Of a DNA stretch of 38,860 nt, positions 1 to 9,229 are shown piece after piece. The stretch comes from Frankia gtarii (lineage in GTDB: Bacteria > Actinomycetota > Actinomycetes > Frankiales > Frankiaceae): the NCBI RefSeq assembly GCF_025403375.1, contig NZ_JAMPTM010000029.1, positions 1-38,860 of the forward strand. The letters run 5' to 3'. Both the position numbers and the translations under genes were made by a program. Below the pieces are notes generated by a model. That model was not told where the DNA came from. It saw nothing but the letters and a program-made list of their open reading frames with translations, and searched no databases. Position 1 is the stretch's first letter. Every line of letters begins with the position of its first letter.

Positions 1-2
1 GG

Positions 3-3000
3 GTGCGGACTTTTGGGCCTGGCGATCTGACGGCGTCCCAGCGCGGGCGGGTGGATCGACTCGCGGAGCGGATCGTGCAGGAGGCTGTGCGGCGGGCTCG
101 GGCGGGGCAACCGGCTCTGGTGGTGCATCTGGAAGGCGGGGGCAACGGCCGGTTGCTTGATTCTGGTCGTGCGGTGCGGTCCGGCCGTTACCGTGCGCGG
201 GCCGCCTGGGGGGTACTGGCGCCGGTGCTGGCGCAGCGGCTGGTGGCGGTCGGCCTGCCGGCTGACGCGGTGGGTCATCTGACGCGTACGCGGGGTGTGG
301 GGCCGACGTCCGCGCCGAGGCCGGGGGAGGCGTCTCGGCGTGGGACGGGTGACCAGTCTCAGGATCGTCGTCGGGTAGTGATCTGGCTGTCCGAGGACCC
401 GACGGTTCTCCCGCCGGTCATCCACGAACCGGCCATCCCACCGCCGGCGCCGGAACCGACACGACCGGAAACCAATGACGCGATCACGTCCGACCCCCAC
501 CCCAGTCCCCGCCAGGAGACCGCCACGCCGCCGCCGGCGCCGGCACCGCCCGCGCGGGAGTCCGAGCCGCCCGAGCCCGCGCTGGAGTCGGAGCCGCCCG
601 CGCCGGAGCCGGAGCCGGAGCTGGAGCCCGAACCGGAGCCGGAGCAGTCTGATTCGAGGTTCGCGGTCGAGGTGGAGGATCTGCAGGGTCCACCGGATGT
701 GCCGCCGATCGGGCATCTGCGGCTGGTCGACGGTGCGGACTCAGATTCCGTATCTGCTGAGGAAGGCCCGGACGAGGTCGGAACGGAAGTGGCCGCACCG
801 ACGTCCCCGGTCGATGCGCCGGACGTCGGCGCCCCGGAGCCCGGGCCTGCATTCTCCGGACTCGAGGAGTCCGACCGTGGAGTAGACGAGCCCGGGGCTT
901 TTCACGGCGACGATTCGGACCGTGATAATCCCGACCGTGACAATCCCGACCGTGACGATTCGGCCCGTGACGATTCGGACCGTGATCCTTCGGACCATGG
1001 CGATTCGGACTGGTCGGACTCTCGTTCCGAGGATTCGGATGCGGGTCCCCGTGAAGAGGCTGCACCCAGACCCGCTGTGTGGTTTGAGGATCTCGGTGTT
1101 CAGGCCGATGTGGATCGGGGGCTGGTGGTTGCCGAGGGTCTGGAGGAGTTCGCGGCCGGGCTGGTGGGCCGGCCGTATCTGACGTCTCTGTTCCTGCGGC
1201 GGATGGAGACCGGCGAGCTGGGCGTCGCACCGCGGGCAGGTGGCCCGCTGAGACCGGTGACCCTCGATGAGCTGCGCACGATGTTGGGGGCGGCGGGTTG
1301 GCGGGGCGGGCCGATTCAGGTGTGGGCGCCGAGCGAGTCGGCGGGCGATCCGGCCCAACCTCATGACATGACTGTGGATGAAGAGCCCGGGAGCGAGGGG
1401 TCAGGCTACGAGCGGTCGGGTTACGAGCGGTCGGGCTACGGGGGGTGGGAGAGCGAGGAGTCGTCGTTCGGGGAGCCGGTATTCGAGGGGTCGGAGAGCG
1501 TGCCGCCGGAGAACGAGGAGCCGGCGGCCGTGGCGCTCCAGGGGCAGTTGCGGGGGTGGGCCGCGGATCTACGGACGGAGTTCTGGCTGCCGTCGAGTGG
1601 CGGCGGGCAAAGGGTGGTGGAAGGCCGGCTGACTCTTGTGAGGGGCGGCTGGCGTGCAGTACGCCCGCCTAAGATTCAGGGCGAGCGTCGGCTCACGCCA
1701 CCGCTGTGGCTGGAAGTCTCGATGGAGGGTTTCCTGGAGCCGGCTTCCTTGAATGATGTGGTGGTTCTGGCCAACGGTGCTGCCTCGTTGACGTTGAGCA
1801 GATATCTGGACCAACTTCCCTTCCTGCGGGCTCTGGACCGACTGGACGCCGGAATCATCGAGCTGGTGCTTCCTCGGTATAGAGGAGGCGTCGGAGCTTT
1901 CATCGGCAGCAGCGTAAGGACCCCGCTGTTCGAGGAAACCGTAGATCATGTCCGGCCTGCCTCCTTGCCGCTGCTCCTGGAAATGGCCGGTTACCAGGGT
2001 GGGTCTGATCGCCGGGCGGTCAGGTTGTGGACTCCGGGTGGTCCGGGCAGTTCGGAGCAGACGCTGCGCAACGTCATTCGTACCGACGTGCTGGTGCTCC
2101 CGGTGAACAGCCACGGCGAGTTCGACGAGGCGGGCGGCGGCCCGCGGGCCGTGGACGCGGACGGGGAGCCGACCTCGTGGCGGGTGTTCGGTACTCCCGT
2201 GGATCGTGGTGTGCACAGGTGGGAGTCGGCTGGCGGGGTGGCCCGGCCGCGGGTCGGCGACGCGGTGGCTCGCACCGAGGCTGGACTGGTCAGCCTCGTC
2301 GACGACGGCGCCTGGGCCGTGGCCATGGCCACGGATGAGGGCCGAGCCCGCAACGACGTCTTTGCGGTGGCAAAGTTCAGGATCCGGCGTGATGCCGCCG
2401 GTGACTTCCAGTTCCTCAGCGCCCGCTCGGACGGGTCGTTCCGTGCACTGTCACCCGAGCAGATGGTCGACTTTCTCGAGCTGCGCGGCTGGCAGCGGGA
2501 TCGGCAGGCGCTGGCAGTCCTGAATCCCGCCGATGATCAGCTCACTGTGGAGTCGTCCGCGGCGGCGTGGGAGCAGGTGGGTCGCGCCGCCGGTGCGTTC
2601 GTGTTCGGGCCGGCGGCCGGCAACACCGCTGCGTTCCTGCCCGGGCGTGGGCTCGTGGCGGTCGGGTCGGATCGGAGCCCTGGGTCCTGGGAGGTGCTGT
2701 ACGCGCCGGGCGGTGCGGCGGCGCCTCTGGTGACCGACCCGCTGGGGCGCCTGTGGCCGCCGCAGGCGCCCGCGTGGATGACGATGGCGGCCGGTGGCCT
2801 GGCGGCGCCCGATGACGGAATGGTCGGGCGGAGCCTGCAGCAGTACACGGCCAGCGCCAGAGAACTGAACTATCCGGAGGAGTTTCAGCTGGACCTTCCG
2901 GTGATGCAGGATGGCCGCCTCGGCGTGACGATCGGTTCCGGCGAGGTGCGTCCTCTCGACGAGGTCGGGCCGGCGGCGGTCGCCGCTGCCGCCGTCGCCG

Positions 3001-4187
3001 CCGCCGCGCAGGCGACGTTTCCCGGGCCGATCGATGCCGTGAGTCTGTGGACGCCCCCGCCCTCTTTCCCGGCCCCCCAGGTCTTTCTGCGCGATGTCGA
3101 ACGTCTGGCCGCTGCTTTCGGACCGGACATCCGTTTCAACCTGCGGACCGTGGCGCCGGCGATCCTGCCGTCCGAGTCACCGGACGGGCCGGGGATATCG
3201 AGGCCGCCGAAGAATGGGACCAGAATCATCGACACCGGCAATCTCGATGCTGGGGATGACGCCTTCGGGGTGTGGGGGTTCGATGCCCGGCTCGGTGAGT
3301 CCGGTGCGCCCGAGTTCGTGGTGCAGGAGTGGGTCGGGACGTCTCGCACCCTGTCGCCGACCGAGATGCTCGACTACCTGATGGACCAGGGGTGGCGGCC
3401 GGGTCAGCCCATCGTGGTCGCCGAGACGCTGCGGGACGACCGGAGCGGGCCGGACGAACTGTCCCACGACACCGTGACCCGACTGGCATGGAGCCGCGTC
3501 GGGGAGACGGCGGATGTCTTCGTGTTCGCGCCGCCCCTCGCGGAGGATGTCATCCAGATCGCCGGCTACCCGGTCCTGGCGAACGGTGAACGGCAGTGGG
3601 AGATCGTACACGCACCCGCTGGTCGGCCGGTCCCGCTGGTCACCGACGGCGTCGGTCGGTTGCGGGTGCCCGACGCGCCCGCGTGGCTGACCATGGCCGG
3701 CAACGGGCTGGCGGCGCCCACCGCCGCCATGCGGAACAACCGCGACCGCTACCAGAGCGCCGATCAGGGTTACCCGGACGACGTCTTCCAGCTTGATCTT
3801 CCGCTGTTGCCCGACGGTCATCTCGGCGTGGGATTTGGGGACGGTACCGCGCACCGGTTCGACGAGGTCGGGGTGGATGCGGCCCTCCACGCGGCATGGC
3901 AGGTTGGGGAGCGGCCCATCAATGCGGTGTTGCTGCGGACCGAGGCCCCCGCAGCCGAGAACCAGTACGCGGCCTTCCGCGGCGACGCGGTGCGATTGGC
4001 CGCCGCGTTCGGCGAGCCGGTCATCCTGATCCGTGCCCGTCAGGGCGCCGGCTTCGATGGCAACAGCCTGCAGGAAGCCGTCGCGGCGGTCATGGGCCAG
4101 CCCTCCCACGAGGGCCGCATTCTCGCCGAGGGGTTGGAGGTGATCTTCCCGCCCGAGTCGCCGGGCGGGTCCGCGGCCGAGCAGTAG
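3..4187 (+). CDS. Giant modular polymorphic-toxin-like protein, 5' end outside window
   Basis: The reading frame is open from the first bases, so the true start probably lies upstream; at least 1394 residues remain. Residues 1-135 resemble an OmpA-like domain of the kind found in very large actinobacterial toxin-related proteins (GGGNGR, later RRRVVIW). A Pro/Glu-rich linker (about 140-220) and an Asp/Arg-rich 5-residue repeat (about 303-340) follow. Segments of the form 'AGW-GGPI-VWAP' recur near residues 435, 655, 830 and 1130. The last two belong to a tandem duplication of about 300 residues (about 765-1045 and 1078-1350) sharing APAWMTMA/APAWLTMA and FQLDLP signatures. The segment at about 650-732 resembles the degenerate cysteine-peptidase-like 'lonely Cys' modules of Streptomyces giants; this is from memory and unverified. 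No toxin domain is visible at the C-terminus. Gene A lies 112 bp downstream. Confidence 0.75.
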   Translation: MRTFGPGDLTASQRGRVDRLAERIVQEAVRRARAGQPALVVHLEGGGNGRLLDSGRAVRSGRYRARAAWGVLAPVLAQRLVAVGLPADAVGHLTRTRGVGPTSAPRPGEASRRGTGDQSQDRRRVVIWLSEDPTVLPPVIHEPAIPPPAPEPTRPETNDAITSDPHPSPRQETATPPPAPAPPARESEPPEPALESEPPAPEPEPELEPEPEPEQSDSRFAVEVEDLQGPPDVPPIGHLRLVDGADSDSVSAEEGPDEVGTEVAAPTSPVDAPDVGAPEPGPAFSGLEESDRGVDEPGAFHGDDSDRDNPDRDNPDRDDSARDDSDRDPSDHGDSDWSDSRSEDSDAGPREEAAPRPAVWFEDLGVQADVDRGLVVAEGLEEFAAGLVGRPYLTSLFLRRMETGELGVAPRAGGPLRPVTLDELRTMLGAAGWRGGPIQVWAPSESAGDPAQPHDMTVDEEPGSEGSGYERSGYERSGYGGWESEESSFGEPVFEGSESVPPENEEPAAVALQGQLRGWAADLRTEFWLPSSGGGQRVVEGRLTLVRGGWRAVRPPKIQGERRLTPPLWLEVSMEGFLEPASLNDVVVLANGAASLTLSRYLDQLPFLRALDRLDAGIIELVLPRYRGGVGAFIGSSVRTPLFEETVDHVRPASLPLLLEMAGYQGGSDRRAVRLWTPGGPGSSEQTLRNVIRTDVLVLPVNSHGEFDEAGGGPRAVDADGEPTSWRVFGTPVDRGVHRWESAGGVARPRVGDAVARTEAGLVSLVDDGAWAVAMATDEGRARNDVFAVAKFRIRRDAAGDFQFLSARSDGSFRALSPEQMVDFLELRGWQRDRQALAVLNPADDQLTVESSAAAWEQVGRAAGAFVFGPAAGNTAAFLPGRGLVAVGSDRSPGSWEVLYAPGGAAAPLVTDPLGRLWPPQAPAWMTMAAGGLAAPDDGMVGRSLQQYTASARELNYPEEFQLDLPVMQDGRLGVTIGSGEVRPLDEVGPAAVAAAAVAAAAQATFPGPIDAVSLWTPPPSFPAPQVFLRDVERLAAAFGPDIRFNLRTVAPAILPSESPDGPGISRPPKNGTRIIDTGNLDAGDDAFGVWGFDARLGESGAPEFVVQEWVGTSRTLSPTEMLDYLMDQGWRPGQPIVVAETLRDDRSGPDELSHDTVTRLAWSRVGETADVFVFAPPLAEDVIQIAGYPVLANGERQWEIVHAPAGRPVPLVTDGVGRLRVPDAPAWLTMAGNGLAAPTAAMRNNRDRYQSADQGYPDDVFQLDLPLLPDGHLGVGFGDGTAHRFDEVGVDAALHAAWQVGERPINAVLLRTEAPAAENQYAAFRGDAVRLAAAFGEPVILIRARQGAGFDGNSLQEAVAAVMGQPSHEGRILAEGLEVIFPPESPGGSAAEQ
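912..1020 (+). repeat. 15-bp tandem repeat coding an Asp/Arg/Ser linker
   Basis: About seven copies of a 15-bp unit (typical copy GATTCGGACCGTGAC, variant AATCCCGACCGTGAC) lie inside the giant gene and encode 5-residue units DNPDR/DDSDR. Being in frame, copy-number change would only alter linker length. A second, shorter 15-bp repeat coding YERSG follows at about 1405-1440. Confidence 0.85.
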
Positions 4188-4299
4188 GGCGCGGTGAACC
4201 GTCCGACGCCCCGGCGCCGTGTCCTCGACAGGGGCCCGCCGCCGTCGCAGCCGCGACGACGCGGCCCGGCGAGCACGGATCACAGGCGCGGAGGTGGAG

Positions 4300-5628
4300 T
4301 TGACCCAGGTGGGAAGTGCAGACGCTGCCGAGGTCGGCGAGGTCGGCGAGGTGACAGTCGCCGTCGAGGCGACTGTGATCAGTGTCGAGGACGACGCGGC
4401 CATGATCGACGCCTGGCATCGGGCGCTGCTCGGACTCGCGGGCTACCTGCCGGACGCACTGATCAGCCAGGCGCGTGACTGGCTCGCCGCGGGTCGGCGG
4501 CTCGACCTCGCGCAGGCGGTCGCGTTCGCCGTGGCCGCCGGCCAGCTCAACCGCGGGGGCGCGGAGATCCTGCTGGCCCGGGCGGAGCTGACCGCCGCCG
4601 GGCGGGACAGCGACGTGGTCGGCGTGCTGGATGCGCAGCCGCTCGGCGAACGGCTGCCGAGCGCCTGGCGATTCTGTTCGACCGCGAGCGAGCGGGGGCC
4701 GGCGGCAGCGCTGCCCCTCGACCTGACCGCTGCGGATGCGGCGGTCGCGCTGGACACCGTCGACGCGGCCATCGTCGAGGCGGTCGGGGCCGAGCCGGGC
4801 GCCGTCGGCCTGTGGCGGACCTGGCGTATTCCGGCCGCGGGCTCGTCCTGGCCGGAGCCGAAGCAGGTGTTCGTCGTCACGGCCGAGCCGGACCCGGCGG
4901 ACCCGGCGGCTGCTCTGGCGGTCTCGACGGCCCCTCCGGGCCTGGCGGGCCTGGCGGGCCTGGCGGCGCGGTTGCAGGCCGTGCTGCTGGCCGCCGGCGA
5001 GCCAGCACCGCAGGTCGAGGTGTGCCCGGCGGGCGAGGAACCGTCCCCTTACCAGCGCCTCGCGCAGATGTCCGGAGCCCTGCTGTGGGCGCGTGAACCC
5101 GCCGCCGAGGTGTCGGTGGCCCGGACTTTCGACGAGGTCGACCCGGTCGAAGGTCCCCGGTTCACCGCGGACCGGCCGCGCATCGACGACCTGCGGCATC
5201 GAGATGACCTGCTCGACTATCTGGACGCCGGGGTGCCGATCCTCGACTCGTCCTCGTTGATGTCCGACGTCCTCGACCCGGCCCGCGGCGAGGTGGTCCC
5301 CATGACGTTTCGCACCGACGGCCGGTGGGTGTGGACCGACGCTGCCAGCTACTACCTGGACGAGTACGGCATCGCCCCCGATCCGGACCTGAGCCGGCAC
5401 GTCGCCGAGGTTCAGGGCCCGGGGTCCGACCCGTCGCTGGCGGTTGACGAGGTGGCCCTGCACCGGGTGCTCGCGCATCTGTTGAACCCGAGGCAGGAGG
5501 AGGGGGTGTGGGTCGTGCCGCAGATGGGGGTGGCGCTCCTGGACGAGGAGCCCCACCTGGACGAGGAGCCCCACCCGGACGGGGAGCCTCTGGATGAGGA
5601 GCCCCGCTCCGCCGCCGACGCTTCCTGA
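4300..5628 (+). CDS. Unknown protein A, copy 1
   Basis: A 442-residue protein of no family I recognise, paralogous along its length to the product of 13822-15009. Shared features are IDAWH-ALLGLAG near residue 32, a helical N-terminal domain, FVVT in the middle, and a C-terminal block ending DVLDPARGEVVP, FRTDGRWVWTDA, YYL-EYGIAPDP. I chose the TTG at 4300 because GGAGG at 4290-4294 is 5 nt away and the downstream codons (L/V-T-Q-V) match the paralog, which has the same GGAGG-5nt-start layout with GTG. An upstream ATG at 4219 is open but lacks this support. No signal peptide or membrane segment is visible, so it is probably cytoplasmic. It lies between the giant modular gene and the beta-helix/AAA gene (30 bp), suggesting one operon. 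A partner or chaperone role is conceivable but only a guess. Confidence 0.8.
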   Translation: MTQVGSADAAEVGEVGEVTVAVEATVISVEDDAAMIDAWHRALLGLAGYLPDALISQARDWLAAGRRLDLAQAVAFAVAAGQLNRGGAEILLARAELTAAGRDSDVVGVLDAQPLGERLPSAWRFCSTASERGPAAALPLDLTAADAAVALDTVDAAIVEAVGAEPGAVGLWRTWRIPAAGSSWPEPKQVFVVTAEPDPADPAAALAVSTAPPGLAGLAGLAARLQAVLLAAGEPAPQVEVCPAGEEPSPYQRLAQMSGALLWAREPAAEVSVARTFDEVDPVEGPRFTADRPRIDDLRHRDDLLDYLDAGVPILDSSSLMSDVLDPARGEVVPMTFRTDGRWVWTDAASYYLDEYGIAPDPDLSRHVAEVQGPGSDPSLAVDEVALHRVLAHLLNPRQEEGVWVVPQMGVALLDEEPHLDEEPHPDGEPLDEEPRSAADAS

Positions 5629-5658
5629 CCTGCCGGGCGAACGTCCAAGGAGTCAGTC

Positions 5659-8600
5659 ATGACCGCAGCCGTCCTGTCCGTCTCCGCCACGGACGCCGAA
5701 TGTGTGACCGCGATCGGGCGGGCGATCGTGGCGGCCGGGCCCGGGGACACCGTGGCGATCCGGCCCGGGGTGTACCGGGAGTCGCTCACCTTCACCCGGG
5801 ACGTGGTCCTGGTCGCGGAGGAGGGGCCGGGTAGCGTCGTGATCGAGGTGCCGCCCGGCTCGGCCCTGCTGTGCGCGGGCGGCGACATCCGGCTGCGGGA
5901 CCTGACCGTGCGCGGCGGAGACGGGGATCTGCCCCTGGTGCAGGTGGCCGGCGGGCGGCTGGGGATGGACAACTGCCTGCTCGAGGCCACGGCGGCGGCG
6001 GCCATGCACGTGCGCGGAGGGCAGGTCCGGGTGCGCGCCGGCCGGATCGACAACGCGAACGGTCCCGGGCTGGTGGTCGACGCCGGCGACGCCGAGTTCA
6101 CCGAGGTCACCCTGGCAGCGAACGGCGGGCCCGCCCTCGTGGCGGCGGGCGGCGCGGCGCCGACGTTCCGGCGCTGCACCTTCACCGGCCTCGACGGGTT
6201 CGGTGTCGTGGCGACCGGGACCGGGTCACCGCTGATCGACGCCTCCCGGATCGGCTCGGCGAGCAGCGTCGCCGTCCTCGTGCAGCAGGAAAGCCGGCTG
6301 CGGGTGACCGACTCCCGCCTCGACGGCGGCCCGGTCGACCTCTACGTCGCCGACCAGGCCCAGCCCACCCTCGAACGCTGCCGGCTCGGCGAGGTGACCG
6401 GCCACGGCGTGATCACCGTGGACCAGGCCGCGCCCATCCTCACCGAGTGCCTGATCGAGAAGCCGGCCGGCCACGGGTTGCACGCCACCGGCCGGTCGGC
6501 CGCCGAGCTGCGGCACTGCGTCGTGCGGGCCAGCGGCGCGGCCGGGGTGGTCGCCGACGAGGCGGCCCGGCCGGTTCTCACCGGCGGCGAGATCGCCGAC
6601 TGCGGCGACGTCGGCGTCCTGCTGCTCGGCGAGTCGGCGGCCCGGCTGCGCGGCGTCCACGTGCACGGCAGCCCGATCGGGGTGTCGATCGAGGGCTCGG
6701 CCACACCGCTGATCGGGGGGCTCGACCTCAGCGACGTCACCTACGGGCTGCATGCCGCCGGCGGTGCCGGCCGGTTCGAGGACGGCCGCGTGCGCGGTGC
6801 CCGCCGGGCTGGGGCGCGCCTGGCCGGTGCCGCCACGACCGAGCTGCACAACTCCACGTTCGCGCAGTGCCGGATCGGCATCGAGATCACCGCGGCGGCG
6901 CGGCCCGCGGTCGTCGGCGTCGAGGTCGACGGCGCGCGCGACGCCGGCATCCTGGTCCGCGACGGCGCCCACCCGACCCTGTCCCGCATCCGCGTGCACG
7001 GCACGGCCGGGCCGGGGATCGTGCTCGAACCCGGCACCCAGGCGACGGTCTCCGACGCCGAACTCGTCGGCAACGCCGGGCCCGGGGTGCTGGTGGAGAC
7101 GAACCGGCCGGTCGTCATCCAGGGCGGCGTGATGCGCGGCAACGGCGGCGACGCGGTGCAGACCGCGACGCCGACCACCGAGCTGCGCATCAGCGGCGTC
7201 GAGACCGGCCACAACAACGTCCAGGTCACCCCGCAACCGGCCGACGGCCCGCATTCCCCCGCGGGGGGTGACCCGACCCGGACGCAGGACCCCTCCCCGC
7301 CGCCCGCGTCGGGGAACCCCGCGGGTGCACCGCCCACCGCCGATCGGCCCACCGCCGACCCGCAGGGGGATTCGGGCGGCCCGGTCACCGTCCAGCGCGA
7401 GCATTCCCGCCCGGACCCGGGCTCCGCCGGCGGCGGGCCGGCCACCGACCCGCCGGACGGTTCGAACCCGGTGACCGCGCTGTTGGCGGAGCTGGACGCG
7501 CTGGTCGGCCTGGGGGGCGTCAAGCGGGAGGTAGCCACGCTCGTCGGGCTGCACCAGGTGGCGAAGCGACGCCAGGAGGCCAGGCTGCACGCCCCGCCGA
7601 TGTCGCGGCATCTCGTCTTCGCCGGGCCGCCGGGAACCGGCAAGACGACCATCGCCCGGCTGTTCGGGAAGATCCTGGCCGCCCTCGGGGTGCTGCCCGG
7701 CGGGCAGATGGTGGAGGTCGCCCGCGCGGACCTCGTCGCGGAGCATGTCGGCGGGACGGCGGTGAAGACCACCGCCAAGTTCGAGTCGGCGCTCGGCGGC
7801 GTGCTGTTCATCGACGAGGCCTACACCCTGTCGCCGACGGACGGCGGCGGTCACGACTTCGGCCGGGAGTCCATCGACACCCTGGTGAAGCTGATGGAGG
7901 ACCGGCGCGACGAGCTCGTCGTGGTCGTCGCCGGATACTCGCCGCAGATGCGCACCTTCCTTGCCGCCAACCCGGGCCTGGCCTCCCGCTTCTCCAAGAC
8001 CATCGAGTTCGAGAGCTATTCGAGCACGGAGCTGGTCACGATCGTCGAGCGGCTCTGCCGCAAACATCACTACGCGCTGGAGTACGAGACCCAGCAGGCC
8101 CTGCGCGGGCATTTCGACACCCTGCCGAGGACGGAGACCTTCGGCAACGCCCGGGCCGCGCGCCAGGTGTTCGAGGAGATGCTGGGCCGCCAGGCGTACC
8201 GGCTGGCCGCCACCCCGGACGCGCCGGAGCTGGAGCTCGCCAGGCTGCTGCCGGAGGACCTGGCGGAGACCGCGGCCCGCGGGCGCGACGCGGCGGCGGG
8301 TCAGCGCCAGGTGGTCGATGCCCTGATGCAACGGCTCGACGCGATGATCGGACTGGACGAGGTCAAGCGCGAGGTCGCCGACCTGGTGGATCTCATCGCC
8401 TCGGCCAGGGCCCGTGCGGAGGCCGGGCTGCCGGCCCCGTCGATGTCGCGCCACCTGGTCTTCGCCGGGCCGCCCGGGACGGGGAAGACGACCGTGGCCC
8501 GGCTGTACGGCGAGCTTCTCGCCGCGATGGGCGTCCTGCGCACCGGGCAGATGGTCGAGGTGTCCCGCGCCGACCTGGTGGGGCAGTACGTCGGCCACAC

Positions 8601-9126
8601 CGCGGTGAAGACGACGGAGGTGTTCAACTCCGCCCGCGGCGGCATCCTGTTCATCGACGAGGCCTACGCCCTGTCCTCCTCCGGCGGCCAGGGCAACGAC
8701 TTCGGCCGGGAGGCGATCGACACGCTGGTGAAGCTGATGGAGGATCACCGCGACGAGATCGTCGTCATCGCCGCCGGCTACACCGGCGACATGGTGCAGT
8801 TCCTGGCCAGTAACGCGGGGCTGGCGTCCCGGTTCAGCCATCAGATCCGGTTCGCCTCCTACTCGGCGGACGAGCTCGTGGCGATCTTCGAGAATCTTGC
8901 CCGAGCCGGTGGCTACGAGCCGCACGGCGGCACCCTGCAGGTTCTGCGCAAGCATTTCGACGCGCTGCGCCGGGACGAGACGTTCGGCAACGGCCGTTAC
9001 GCCCGCCAGCTGCTGGACAAGGCCGTCACCCGGCAGGCGAGCCGGTTGCGCAGGATGCCCGACCCGACCGTGGACGACCTGCAGAACCTGCTCCCGGGCG
9101 ACGTGACGGCGGCGCTGGCCCGTTAG
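5659..9126 (+). CDS. Right-handed beta-helix protein with two CbxX/CfqX-type AAA+ domains
   Basis: A 1155-residue protein. Residues about 30-510 are a long run of short beta-strand repeats of the right-handed parallel beta-helix type (NosD/pectate-lyase-like): repeated G-H/G-L, 'ATGRSAAEL', '[10 protein letters not shown]'. A Pro-rich linker (about 515-600) leads to two AAA+ modules. AAA-1 has Walker [10 protein letters not shown] near 654, Walker [12 protein letters not shown] near 715 and GLASRF near 773. AAA-2 has the same motifs near 936, 994 and 1053. Both look intact for ATP hydrolysis. They are of the CbxX/CfqX/SpoVK class, which includes the ESX ATPase EccA; EccA has a TPR N-terminus and one AAA+, so this is a different architecture. 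Start ATG 5659 has AAGGAG 6 nt upstream. The beta-helix half is paralogous to 17697-19004. Likely cytoplasmic remodelling ATPase; substrate unknown. Confidence 0.88.
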   Translation: MTAAVLSVSATDAECVTAIGRAIVAAGPGDTVAIRPGVYRESLTFTRDVVLVAEEGPGSVVIEVPPGSALLCAGGDIRLRDLTVRGGDGDLPLVQVAGGRLGMDNCLLEATAAAAMHVRGGQVRVRAGRIDNANGPGLVVDAGDAEFTEVTLAANGGPALVAAGGAAPTFRRCTFTGLDGFGVVATGTGSPLIDASRIGSASSVAVLVQQESRLRVTDSRLDGGPVDLYVADQAQPTLERCRLGEVTGHGVITVDQAAPILTECLIEKPAGHGLHATGRSAAELRHCVVRASGAAGVVADEAARPVLTGGEIADCGDVGVLLLGESAARLRGVHVHGSPIGVSIEGSATPLIGGLDLSDVTYGLHAAGGAGRFEDGRVRGARRAGARLAGAATTELHNSTFAQCRIGIEITAAARPAVVGVEVDGARDAGILVRDGAHPTLSRIRVHGTAGPGIVLEPGTQATVSDAELVGNAGPGVLVETNRPVVIQGGVMRGNGGDAVQTATPTTELRISGVETGHNNVQVTPQPADGPHSPAGGDPTRTQDPSPPPASGNPAGAPPTADRPTADPQGDSGGPVTVQREHSRPDPGSAGGGPATDPPDGSNPVTALLAELDALVGLGGVKREVATLVGLHQVAKRRQEARLHAPPMSRHLVFAGPPGTGKTTIARLFGKILAALGVLPGGQMVEVARADLVAEHVGGTAVKTTAKFESALGGVLFIDEAYTLSPTDGGGHDFGRESIDTLVKLMEDRRDELVVVVAGYSPQMRTFLAANPGLASRFSKTIEFESYSSTELVTIVERLCRKHHYALEYETQQALRGHFDTLPRTETFGNARAARQVFEEMLGRQAYRLAATPDAPELELARLLPEDLAETAARGRDAAAGQRQVVDALMQRLDAMIGLDEVKREVADLVDLIASARARAEAGLPAPSMSRHLVFAGPPGTGKTTVARLYGELLAAMGVLRTGQMVEVSRADLVGQYVGHTAVKTTEVFNSARGGILFIDEAYALSSSGGQGNDFGREAIDTLVKLMEDHRDEIVVIAAGYTGDMVQFLASNAGLASRFSHQIRFASYSADELVAIFENLARAGGYEPHGGTLQVLRKHFDALRRDETFGNGRYARQLLDKAVTRQASRLRRMPDPTVDDLQNLLPGDVTAALAR

Positions 9127-9229
9127 TTGGCGTTCTATACCTTCACGTGGACGGCGGGCAGGTCCATCTCACCGGCATCATGACGCGCCGGGCCGGCGAC
9201 GGGTTCGCCGCGTTCCTGCGGGATCCGGG

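Noticed and set aside
6226..8955. 909-codon minus-strand open frame opposite the beta-helix/AAA gene
   Set aside because: Shadow frame from high GC; no recognisable protein, and the plus strand has clear AAA+ motifs.
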